A stretch of DNA of 64,000 nucleotides from Apostichopus japonicus (Eukaryota; Echinodermata; Holothuroidea; Aspidochirotida; Stichopodidae). Positions within the stretch are counted from its first letter, which is position 1. Each line of letters begins with the position of its first letter. The position numbers and the translations under genes are program-made. The stretch is from assembly GCF_037975245.1 (NCBI RefSeq), contig NC_092564.1, forward strand, positions 25,537,484 to 25,601,483, in the 5' to 3' direction. The notes under the pieces were generated by a model that worked only from the letters and a program-made list of their open reading frames with translations, did no database searches and had not been told where the DNA came from. Of the stretch, positions 49,691 to 61,041 are shown piece after piece.

Positions 49691-50621
49691 GTTTATAGAG
49701 TATACGAAAACACCTGTGCTTTCATACTTGACTTTGACCACCCACGTCGATCTATTCATTCTTTTAAACAAACAGAAATAAGTAGCCTTTGAACATTGGC
49801 TAATGTTATTTTCAATGTCCGGTCCACACCAGGTGTTCTATTCATTAGTCATCTTTTCATATATATTTAAGTGTCACTCATTATTGAAATGATGTATATA
49901 TGTGCACGGTGTGACATCACCTACATCAGTGACGTAATTCAAATCAGAATTTCATCTCTTCTAGTAAACTAAGAATGAATATTTTGTTGCATAGCAAGGC
50001 GATATACCGTAACTATAGCCGCGGAATGACGCATGCTCAGAAGGTAAGCAATATAAAAACATGTTGAGTATGAGAAACACATACAGTTTATTACACAATA
50101 TCCCCTCCACAAACATATAAGGCCAGATTTACCATATGGTAGGATAGGCCCAAATAAGCCCGATTTATAGGGATCCTCCAAGAATTAAAAGGCTAAATGC
50201 AAGAGAAGCAATGAAAAAATGAGTCATTAAAATAAAAAAGCCATTTTGGTTAGCTTTTGATATTACGTTCCTAATTATAGGATACAATAAATCTGACATC
50301 TGACTACAAGTAATAAGATCTTTACCGTGAGCTTCACTTTACATTCACTGTTAGTCACACTGTGACACATTATCAGCAAACCTGGATTAAAATGTAAGCA
50401 CAACAGTCGACCTGACTGGAGTACCTAAAAGCTTATGACCGGTCCAGGGACCCCGAAAAGGGTTGATCTAACAAGAAGCAAGTTGATTTTGTAGCCACCT
50501 ATCTCCTCTTTGTCCCACTCCAATTAAACAAACACGAAAAATCGAGAACGAATACACCAGGCTTAAACGGTCTACTATTTTGTTTAAATATAATAACAGC
50601 ATATTTACTAACAAGATACAA

Positions 50622-50640
50622 TAATGATAATAATAATAAC

Positions 50641-50693
<53 letters not shown>

Positions 50694-50743
50694 TAATAAT
50701 AATAATAATAATAATAATAATCATAATAATCATAATAATAATA
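50622..50743. repeat. (AAT)n microsatellite
   Basis: About 40 AAT units run nearly uninterrupted, with occasional AAC and ATC units. Minus-strand frames made of poly-Leu or poly-Ile arise purely from it. Confidence 0.95.
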
Positions 50744-51379
50744 TCAAGAACTACGATATAAGCTACTTTATTTATATACATGCGAGTAATCTCAGCCTTA
50801 GATGTCACCGTAATATTTTCACTATATGTCTTTCCTGAAATGGTATGAAATTAAACTTCACCGAAGGTAAACATATAAGGATATACAAACACCATTTGTT
50901 CATGGTTCGCAGCGTAGCACTTTCATTATACACCAAGTTTAGTGTCATTCCAAATTCCCCCATGCCATGAGAAGAATCAGAGATGGCCTTCAAACAGGAC
51001 AATTTTCGGACGTTGAGACGAGAATTAAAAGCGGTAATTTACGTTTGATGCAATAAATTGCCAGAACAAAACTCAACCAAACAGTACTTACCTATTGAGG
51101 AATGAGAAAGATCCCCAACTGAACCCATTCACAGACTGACAATGGATGTGGGCACCATGCTGCCCCCACTCCCCCTCTTTTTGCGCACGCCACTGCGTCG
51201 AGAGCCACTCCGAGCCAAGGGACAATTATGTTACCGGGATACCTTTACACTCTTCATTTTCAGTAAACAATGTTATGAAATGAAGAATAAACTTTTCTTC
51301 ATCCAATATATTTCCCAGGTTCCCTAAATGTTCCCGAACCCCGGGGCTGTAACCGCCGGATACAGATATCAGTCAAACC

Positions 51380-51741
51380 CAGTGGCGTAGGAAGGTACTT
51401 TTGAGTGGGGGGGGGGGGGCTGAAGACTGATGGCCGGCCTGGGGGAGGGGTCTAAGGGGAGGGGGTGTCCCCATCCCGTTTGGAATTTTTTGGCATTTCC
51501 AGGTGGCCTCAGATGCAATTTGGTGCAATGTAGCACACTTCAACACCCACTCCATTTTGTAGAAACTTTTGCATTTTCACCTGGCCTTAGATGCAATTTG
51601 GTGCCCCAAATGAGATTTTTATCTCATTTGGAAATGAAAAAGGAGTTTTCTGACTTGCGAAGCGGGGGGCGGAATGATACTTCCGCCCCTCCATATTTTT
51701 CACTGGGGGGGCTGGCGCCCCCAGCCCCCTACGCCCTTGGG
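51380..51741 (+). mobile_element. CAGTGGCGTAGG-family MITE, copy B
   Basis: It has the same left end and interior as the copy at 16008, ending CTACGCCCTTGGG. GTCAAACC (51372-51379) and CTCAAACC (51742-51749) flank it, an 8-bp duplication with one change. It contains the same internal ~95-bp tandem pair. It lies 166 bp past the 3' end of the GPCR coding region, so it could fall in that gene's 3' untranslated region. Confidence 0.85.
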
Positions 51742-51906
51742 CTCAAACCACGTACATTTGTAAAAGAGGAGCACGTAGTTAGTATTTCAACTTGAAGTGA
51801 TAGTGAAGGAAGAGGGGTTGAGTTTGATAGTCCGTCTTTCCCCTACCCCTACCCCTCCCCCAGCCCCCTCCAAAGTATACAGTATATATATGCTAACCAC
51901 CCTCAT

Positions 51907-54889
51907 TTACGTCGTTATGCTAATTGTAGGTTCAGCGGGGACCATCTTAAAACAGAACAATTTGCGAACGTTGCGACGGAAACTATCGCTCAGTAATAGA
52001 TAAAAAATTGGATTCATGCAAGAATTGCCATATGGTAACATAATAAAGACATTTTGAAGTAATTCGGGAAGTGTATAACCGAAAACTCTCGACAAATTGA
52101 AAATAAGGTAAGGGACATAGCAGCACATGTATCCCACATAAACTGCCAGCAAAACCTTGGCTATCTTCCAGTGATTGAGCCTTGTAGAGCCCTTAGTCGA
52201 TCGGATATTTGCGGAAAACACTGCGTTGTGACGCCAGACGTGTATTAGTAACGCAGAATAGACGAAACCGGTTACCAGAGCAGGAACAAGAACTAGTACG
52301 ATAGTGGTATAGAGCCGGAAGAATAATCTATATTGTGTTGTCGCTTGTTGGTCCAAGCGACACGCATCCCCACTGGTGTCTGCATTTGGTCCCGCAGAAT
52401 GCATGTATTTTGTCTGTGAAGGACAAAACCAGAAACAAAGAACTTAAACGTTTTGACTTGACTTGAAATCGAAAGCCAATTAATGTCGTATATGAATTGC
52501 TTTAAACAATATTTTATTCTGTTTCAAGAAAAAGGATTGCGGAAAAAGCGAATTACAGCTTGGTAGCTAGGGAAGGGGGGAGTTTTGTCTAACAAAGGGA
52601 GTAGGTCTACCAGGGTTAAAAATTTCTCATGATGCATTACATTTATTTTACGGAAAAGAATTTCTCATGGTGTATTACATTTATATCACGGCGTAGTTGA
52701 AAATTATTTTTAATAATAATAATTATATTAATAATCAACAGCTTTTTTATATATATTTTTTTTTACGACGCTTAAGCGACCACAAATGTTTTTATTTGAG
52801 ACGTTGGTTGTATGTTCCCTTAAGAGCGCATCATACCACGTGTATAAAGGCCTAACCACAGAGTGTGGTTTGAAAGCGGACAGGGTCTTGTCTTGATGAA
52901 AATAAGTTGCAAATATTCCTATATCCGGTGAGCTCTATAATTAGTTTAGGTGTCATTTCCTTGGTAGAAACGGAATACGCTAAAAAACGGAATACCGTGG
53001 AATTATATCGTCTTCCCTACCATCCCTCACCAAACTTTCCCCGGTCCACTAACCTCCATAGTTTGTATGCTTACCGTAAATTTGAAAGCAGCTGGGAAGG
53101 CAAGACCGCAGCAGACCAACCAGATGAACATCAGCAGGTACTTGGTTCTTTGAGCGGTGCATTTGGTTTTATACTTCAGAGGCTGAACAACAGCGATGAA
53201 CCGATCCACAGATATGGCGACCATAATGTACACTGTAACATCCGTAACCAAAAACCGCCCAAAGCGGTGCAGTATACACTGAAGGTCAATGCGCCATAAG
53301 TAAGGCCAGGTTTGAGGCGTATATTCGCTAATTTGAGCCCCAACGACCAGAATGACAGTGATCAGATCGGCTAAAGAGAACGCCGAAGAAATGAAACGTT
53401 ATAGCTCCTTTAATTGTTGGCTTCTACAATTCTTGGATTACATAAAGTTAGAGAAATAGGGAGAGGGAGAGGGGGTGGGGTGGGGTGGGTGCATTAGAGA
53501 TGGAAGAATGGGTGTCACACTCATTGTAACTTTTCCTAATGGAGTAGTTTTCTTGGAGAAATGATCTCGATATTTATTAATGCTACCTTGGAAGTTCTTG
53601 ATATAGGTGGAATCTAACTTAGATGATTTATGTTCATATATCACCCTCAAACTTGCATTTTGCGTTCAGTTGTACCTCTGTGATTCTATGACGTCACCAT
53701 TTAATACTTCCACATACATACGGATACCAATGAATCTCTCTGTGAGATATATGGTGTTATTACCATTTGAATACTCTTACTGAGCCAATTCATAAGTGTT
53801 AATACATGGCAGAAAATTTTGGTCATATTCTATTTTCTTACTTTTTCGGTTCAGTAAAACTTTTTTCGTTTCTGTAGTAACGTTCTAGATACATTATCAT
53901 ACCTATAAACCACCCTGTATAACACCATGCACTAGATCGATGGCGAAGTCAAGAAAACAATCGTAAAGTCACCATTAGTTTTATTCAAAAGTAATTCTAC
54001 AAATATCTCGGATAGAAACACCGCTATACCTTCGATCAAGGCCTTAGACTTGCATTACGGACAATTCCTAATTGAGACATATTAACATAGGTACTGAGAG
54101 CCAGGTTGGGCACCAGGAGACAATCATGCCACCGGGACCCCTTTTTGTGACTCTTAATTTATCTTTCAGAATGTTATGAAAAATCGAATACAGTTTTCTT
54201 CATCCCATATTTCCCCGGCCTCGTTTTTGACCGCGTGCCTCGGGAATGTAGTCATTCTGACTCATAGACATGTTGGCATAATAATGGTCTAATTTAACCA
54301 CATTTAATGATTGTGAATTAAAAAAACAAGCCCCCGTTTCTCTCGTCCTGAACGCGAGAGGTAACGTAGCAGACTTATGGATTGTAACCCACCCGTATCC
54401 ATAGCTCTCACTAGGGGGTAGCAGACGGTGGGGGGGGGGGCACTGGGGGCAGGTTCCCCCACTTGTTTTCCAAAATAGCCAATGTGCCCTACTGGCAAAT
54501 AAAATGTGCCCCTTTGATGAAGAACTGTCTTTTGGATATCTTAAGCCCACCCCTCCCCCAATTTTTGGAAGCTTCCTACCCCCTGCTCTTCCCAGGCCAA
54601 ACAGATGTTATGTTGTTATTCACAACTATGTGAACTCACCGATTGCCAAGTTGAGCATGTACAGAGATGCGCTGCTTTGACGCTGTTTCTTCTGGGAGTA
54701 AACCAAGATTACGAGCGTATTTCCGACAGTACCGAACATGACCACGAAAGTGAGGACTGTTATCTCCACCAGACTTTGTGTAGAGAAACGATGAAGAGCG
54801 GGAATTACCCCCTCCTTGGATGTGGGGGTTGGCCCCCAATAGACATCAGTCATTTCCGAAGCGAGAATCGGCTCAGTATCGTTAACCAT
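51907..54889 (-). CDS. Class A (rhodopsin-like) GPCR, 350 aa, peptide-receptor type
   Basis: Three exons join in phase: 54640-54889, 53075-53370 and 51907-52413 (reading on the minus strand). Introns are GT-AG with GTGAGT and GTAAGC donors. Seven membrane segments are visible. Landmarks are an N-terminal NDT glycosylation site at residue 3, GN in TM1 (56-57), NLAIAD in TM2 with Asp85, Cys115 before TM3, DRF (139-141) in place of DRY, Trp167 in TM4, Cys200 in loop 2 pairing with Cys115, Pro226 and Tyr234 in TM5, CYVP (280-283) in place of CWxP, and NPIFY (316-320). It should signal at the cell surface through G proteins. The joined codon GCC at the first intron restores the conserved TM2 Ala-Asp, which supports the model. 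The overall look is neuropeptide-receptor-like; ligand unknown. The missing CWxP tryptophan is unusual. An upstream 5' exon is possible. Confidence 0.92.
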
Positions 54890-55805
54890 CTTGCAGTTAT
54901 GGTGTTTCACGTTTTTGCTTATAAGATGAGCCTAAATTATAGTCTCGGAGAGCTTATCGGAAGATCGCAACTTATCTTTCCTTTGTTGTCTTTGCAGGAT
55001 ACGAAATAATTGATCTTTCTTCTTTCCGATTGAGTTATAAAACAGAACCAAAATATGACCAAATAGTATGTTTCTAGAAATTAAGAACGCATTAGAAAAA
55101 CGATCGGTTTAAACGTAGAAATGTAAGGATAACCCAACATCAGAACCAGATTGGCTTGTCTTCTTTGCAAAAGAATAATGAAAATGACTTCCTTTTCTCC
55201 AAATGGCTTAAGGATATCACCATGAATGTATATATATATATTGTTTGAGAAGTTTGAACTCTCTCTCTATATATAGGTTTTTGTATATTGTTACCTAGGC
55301 GATGAATAAGACTCCCAAAGCTGTTCAATTATTCCTTTGTGGGAATACGGCAACTGACTTAATGTACCGTATACCTTGAGGGGAGGGGTGGGGAGGGGGG
55401 AGGATAAACAAGAAAAATTCTTTGACAATATCTTGATGAAGACTTTCTGCCAAGTCGTGAGGATATATCGGCGCCATTTGTTTATTTTGCATTGGAATTG
55501 AAACGGGAAGAGTATAACAATAGGAGATGGGAAGGATACGGAAGAGGAAGATGAGCAGAGGGGAGAGGAGAGGAGGAGAAAGGGGACAGGAGAGAGGAAG
55601 GGGAAAGGAGGGATAGAAGAGGAAGGGACATCACCTTCGTTGGTATTTACTCTGATGCAGACAAACAATTCCGTTAATTATTCCACGCGAAAATATATCC
55701 CGTTTATAACAACACGAAAACTGCCCTAAGCGGTTCAACTACGTGGGCAGGGGATAAGCAGGGGTACTCTGCTTCTAATTGGGGAGACGGGAGTGTATCC
55801 AGAAA

Positions 55806-56176
55806 CAAGGGCATAGGAACCGGGGGGGGGGGCTGTGAAAAATGTGGAGGGGCGGAAGTATCATTCCGCCCCCCCCCGCTTCGCAAGTCAGAAAACCCCT
55901 TTTTCATTTCCAAATGAGAAAAAAAAATCTCATTTGGAGCACCAAATTGCATCTAAGGCCTGGTGAAAATACAAAATTAAGTTTACAAAATGGAGTGGGT
56001 GTTGAAGTGTGCTATATTGCACCAAATTGCATCTTAGGCCACCTGGAAATGCAAAAAAAATCCAAAGGGGAGGGGGACACCCCTCCCCTTAGACCCCTCC
56101 TCTTAGACCCCTCCCCCAGGCCGGCCATCAATCTTCAGCCCCCCCCCCCACTCAAAAGTACCTTCCTACGCCACTG
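55806..56176 (-). mobile_element. CAGTGGCGTAGG-family MITE, copy C
   Basis: An inverted full copy of the elements at 16008 and 51380. On the plus strand it begins CAAGGGCATAGGAACC and ends CCTTCCTACGCCACTG. TCCAGAAA (55798-55805) and ACCAGAAA (56177-56184) flank it, matching at seven of eight bases. It differs from the others by an 18-bp duplication of the CTTAGACCCCTCC word near 56085-56115. It lies about 0.9 kb upstream of the GPCR start codon. Confidence 0.85.
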
Positions 56177-56184
56177 ACCAGAAA

Positions 56185-59100
56185 TGTTACGATATCGTAA
56201 AAGAAGGATGGAATGTACGAATAGACGGAACTGGTTTTTACAACAGAAATCAATTTAAATGAAAACGCAGATGTAAAAGGATAAATTAGGTCACGACAAG
56301 TATTCAATTAATTGTCGCATTGTTTACAATGGTACCAAAAAAATAGGAGACGGTTATAATTGTTTAATTAACAAAGGGAGAGCCGCACAGAGAACAAAAG
56401 AGCTATGTTTAAAGTCATTTCGGTTACCAAATCTTTCTTTTTTTTTACTTTTAATTGATCACAATTGAATCGTTCTGCATAGTTTGGCAAAGTTTATATT
56501 TACTAAGGGATTCCTTCCACAGTAAAGTTAGACAAGCCTCAGAAAGCTGGAAAAAAATAACAAAAAAGAAATAAGGGGCCGGGCTGGGGGGGGGGGGTCA
56601 GAGAAACAAAACAGTTAACAAAATGCTTATATAGCTACTGAAGAAAGCCCACGAAGAGGTGAATGCCTAGCAGGATCTTCTTGCGATGAGAGGATAAACA
56701 AATTGAATAGAATATTCCAGGACTAAAGGTGCTTACCAGGTATAACAGAGGCCTAAACGATTTGGAAGGAAGCTAAGGGCATTGAGGCAGAGGCGGGGGG
56801 GGGGGGGGGAGTGGGGATTAGAGGGTCAGGGAAGATAATAGGTCCTATGTCCTCCAGGAGAACAGTCTGCAGGTCCATGGAATTCTCCATCCTTCCACTG
56901 ATTTCAATGGCACATGGAATTAGAGGGGGAACAAGATACCTTTATCGTGTATAGTATATAACCCTCATTGGCTAACATACTGCAGTGTGATATAAAACGG
57001 ACACCCTTGTACACTAAATGGCACTTATAAATGTGACTGTCTGTCAAAGTGAAATACATTGGAAAAAGTTACAATAACAAAACAAGAAAAAAAACAAAGA
57101 AAACAGGAGATGTATTTTATTCCTACATTTTCTCTTTTGTTTCACTTTGATTGTGGATTGTTTTTACATACCATATTTACAGCGATACATCGCATCATTT
57201 CAATGTAAATTATTGCACATTAGAATAATATTTGACCAGATTTGAATCCCATTTTCATATTTCTTAGATATATTCCAATATATTAGTTATTTTGCATAAC
57301 AGGTAGAATTCGTCATCAACGAAGAAAACAGATGAAAGGGGGGGGGGAGTGGCGGGGAAGGGGACAAAGCCGTGGGTCAGGTTGACATGAAGTGATTCGA
57401 CTAGTAGGTTAAATCAATCTGGAATGCGACTCGGTAGGTTAAAACAATCTCTCAACAAATATACAAAAATAAAGGTAAATACAATGTTACTGATATAAAT
57501 CGTACCAAACTAACTGATTTCATCCAATTTAACATCTGAATTGTGACATCACAAACAATAAAGGTGCATTTAACTTTGAATTTTGGTATGCAAATCCACT
57601 GCCAAAGGAATTACAACCCTTCAAAACATTGTCATTTACTTCGGTCGCACTAGTGACAAATGTAAGTTACGATATCAATTCGATGTTTGACGTGAAAAAC
57701 TTGCTGGGAGAATTCTATGAAAACGCCAGAATTTTCTTGTATTGGTTAAACTGTCAAGAAATTCCTTTAAACTAGCAGCAGACAAGGGACAACTGACAGT
57801 AATATCTCAGATAGATACAGGAGCGGCTAAGAATGTGTTAACGTGTTAACACGATACAACTTTCAACAGCTGTTAATTTCTCGTCTGGAAAATAAGAGTT
57901 TAATACCAAACTAGGCAACAGAATGAAAGTCAATCTTAACAACTCTACAGGGAAACACAGCCTTCCTTATTATAATTAAACTCAATTCACGACCCTCGAA
58001 AATTAGTCACAGAGTAATTTATTTGCCAACAAAATGAACTAAAATCTCACTCTCGTAGGTTATTTGATCAATGAATACAATGTGTCTTTGTCATCAGGTT
58101 TATTCATCCTGATCTATCGTCCCTTTGAACATTTCCACCTCTACCCCATTCCCCTTTCGTTCCCCAATCCCATTAAAAACGAATTGTTCCCAAGCAAGAT
58201 CTTCTTTTATAACTTTGTGCTCTAAGAAATTGACAAAGTGTTACTTTCAAATGATGCTTTTGACTTGTTGCCCTACTTATTGTAGATACGTTTTATTAAT
58301 AAGTATAGACAACTGGTTGTGATACAAATGACTGCCTAAGGGCTCACCGAAGTTGCTCCAAATGCACACAGATTTGTAAACAAAAGCATGTTTCCCAGCA
58401 GTATTTCCATCAAACATCACTTAAATTGCAAGTCTCAATTTCATTAACCTTGTTTCCTCTCCTTCAAGCACTTGATCTGTCTTTCCTTGCAAACGACTTC
58501 TTTTGTTGAATTTCATTTGACGACAGACACCCCTCTAATGGATTTCATTACAATACGATTAATTAGAGCATATCCTTTTGTACCAATCAATTAACAATTC
58601 AGTCTTCATCTTGCAATAATAGATTTAATTGATCAATCTGTGTCAAATTCCGCACAATGTTTCCGGTCGTACTTTTATCATTTCCACTTTTCAAAGACTA
58701 GTTGATGATAATTGTAAAGATACTTGCAATGCTGTAGTTTTACACACCATACATAAGAATTTCCACCCTTTTGTTCTTTTCAATTTGATGCAATATGATT
58801 TTTCTTTTGTCTGTTAATGCTTACACATAATAGATACATGATCATGTCATAGTTTGATGCTCTCAGTAGACCTCATACATCTCTTATCACCTGATAATTT
58901 CCAATGCAGGAAAATCATCATTTTAAAACCTATAAAACTTCATACATAACATTAGAAATAGCACCGAAAGCAAGCCTTATGCAACCCGAAGAACATTCGC
59001 AATCTTTAATTCAATTCTGTTGGTGACACTTCATGCAATATATCATTATGTTTGATGAAGTACAACACAGGAATAGCTGATGATAATGCATCCAGAGGTT

Positions 59101-59300
59101 CATAAAACACATTCCCTGTAATATCGACGTTGAAACAAGCTGATACCGCCAACATCAAGTGCAGATTACTGAAGCTAAACCCCAGCAAACATTACCACTT
59201 CATTGTAAGCAAACATGGTTACTATATTCAATGTAATACAACATGTGTACTAGCTTATCCAAGAATGACTAGGTAGATATGATTCATTCTGGGTAAGTCA
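56185..59300. other. Gene-free stretch
   Basis: No gene is supported here. G runs lie at 56585-56597, 56797-56808 and 57338-57346, and several A-rich runs occur near 57090. Frames remain under 70 codons. The AT-rich sequence from 57900 to 59300 shows no clear repeat unit to my eye. Confidence 0.5.
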
Positions 59301-59321
59301 ACACATACAAGACCGATCTCT

Positions 59322-59860
59322 GCATCAACATGATTATCAGATTTGAATTCAACTACCAACATTCAACATTCTCACTATACTATGTGTAAGAATGATTGCC
59401 ACCCCTTTAATGTGTATGTCCTCACTGTGAATATGACACATTTGTGTAATACCTGACCAAAACATGTGCAGGCAAATCTATTTCAATCTGAGTAACCCAC
59501 TATACCAAAACCCTTCCCTGCATCAACATGATTACCAGATAGACTTCAACTACCAACATTCAATGTTCTCACTATACTATCTGTAAGAATGATTGCCACC
59601 TTTAAGGTGTATGTCCTCACTCTGAATATGATACATTTGTGTACCTGACCAAAACATGTGCAGGCAAATCTATTTCAATCTGAGTAACATACAATACCAA
59701 AACCCTTCACTGCATCAACATGATTAGAATTCAACTACCAACATTCAACATTTCTCACTGTTCTATCTGTAAACATGATTGCCACATTTAGTGAAATGTC
59801 TGCAAAATAATACAAGATTTGCATGAGCCGATGAAAGGATGTGCAGGCACAATCAATTGC
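59322..59860. repeat. Tandem repeat, unit about 195 bp, three copies
   Basis: GCATCAACATGATTA recurs at 59322, 59520 and 59712. Between occurrences, CAACTACCAACATTCAA, TGTAAGAATGATTGCCAC, GTGTATGTCCTCACT and AAACATGTGCAGGCA repeat in the same order. The third copy is diverged and truncated after TGCAGGCACAATCAA. Confidence 0.88.
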
Positions 59861-60348
59861 TAAATCAACAAGAGAAAATGTTAAATGCAGATCTCAGCAA
59901 TTATTTTAACATACAATCAGCAAATATGATTGCAGCATCAACTCAGTGCCTTGATCCTGTTGATCTTATTTGCCAATAGATCTTTAAAGTATGGGTATGT
60001 TGGATCTGTTACATTTCTTATATCCATGAAACGACAAAAATGGACGGTAGCATCAATTTTGATCATCACTAGTGTCAATCTATAGACCAAGAAACATTTT
60101 CAATCTATTTCTATCTAACACCACATTTTGAATGAGCAGAACAAAGGCATCAATGGCTAAATGGAACACTTCCTTGTATTCAATCTCCCCTCCGTGAGGA
60201 AGACAAACTCAATGTGACCATTAAGTTTATGGTAGGATGGTCAAGCATCAATCATTATATTGAACATGTTATCAATAAGTATGGTAGCTCTGTATCTACA
60301 ATATCATCTTTGTTATTTTCTTAAACACAGAATGGGCTTACACAATCA

Positions 60349-60351
60349 GAC

Positions 60352-60385
<34 letters not shown>

Positions 60386-60485
60386 CATATATATTTCTAT
60401 ATATATCTATACATATATATATACATATATATTTCTATATATATCTATACATATATATATTTCTATATATATCTATATATACTTA
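60349..60485. repeat. (AT)n/(ATAC)n microsatellite
   Basis: Alternating TATATATA, ACATATAT and TTCTATATATATCT words run for about 135 bp. The plus-strand Tyr/Ile-rich frame over it is a repeat artefact. It directly adjoins the tail of the tRNA-derived repeat at 60490-60611. Confidence 0.95.
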
Positions 60486-60611
60486 TATAAAATTGAAATC
60501 GTAGTGAGTTGGAAAATCAACAACAGTGAAAAAACTTTTAGCCTCCATCGGGATTTGAACCTGGGTCTCCCGCTTTATATGCTGACACCCTAACCACTAG
60601 GCTATGGACGC
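60486..60611 (-). repeat. tRNA-derived SINE-like element
   Basis: On the minus strand, 60611 to 60541 reads like a tRNA gene: GCGTCCA and TGGAGGC as acceptor arms (one mismatch), TAGCCTAGTGGTTAGG as A box, and GGTTCAAATCC as B box. The GCGGGAGACC stretch recalls tRNA-Asp or tRNA-Glu. The T-stem has two mismatches and the anticodon loop is irregular, so a working tRNA is unlikely. It is followed by a body with ATTTTCCAACTCACTACGA and then AT-rich repeat, the layout of a tRNA-headed SINE. Confidence 0.6.
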
Positions 60612-61041
60612 TGATTGTATGTCCACAGATTCGAAACCAGTAAGGAAGGTCGTATTCCACTGTAAGCGCTTGTAACCTGTATCGAACAATACTAGTTCTG
60701 TTTTGTTGACATATTTGCCTTGCTCTAGAGATCAAACATGATGCTAACCAACTCAGAATCATTTGTGATTCCTAAAGCCGGATCCCGAAAGATAGATATT
60801 TTGTGAGCTATGAAATTTGGCGATTCTCCGCTTTGGTAAAGTAAAACTGATAGCTACCATAAACCTGACAGCCAGATGTGACCAAGAATTAGTTATCCAT
60901 TGTCAGAATTAGAGTTGTCAAATTCTTGGAGATCAAGTCATATCTAACACTGATCAAAGCCATCGTTTGACATGATTTCCAATTGAGTGTTTGACCATTT
61001 AAAACAGTACTAAAACATTTTCAATTGATTTTAAGATGCCT

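Noticed and set aside
50499-50808. Poly-Leu and poly-Ile open frames
   Set aside because: They are translations of the (AAT)n microsatellite.
52907-53299. 130-codon plus-strand open frame
   Set aside because: It is the antisense shadow of GPCR exon 2.
54605-55009. 134-codon plus-strand open frame
   Set aside because: It is the antisense shadow of GPCR exon 1 and its upstream flank.
55291-55668. 125-codon minus-strand Ser/Pro-rich open frame
   Set aside because: It covers a GA-rich low-complexity stretch (55500-55630) that excludes stops on that strand; no domain.
59322-59860. CRISPR-like repeat array
   Set aside because: Whole ~195-bp units repeat, with no conserved short repeat separated by unique spacers; the window is eukaryotic.
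60260-60490. Tyr/Ile-rich open frame
   Set aside because: It is a translation of the (AT)n/(ATAC)n repeat.
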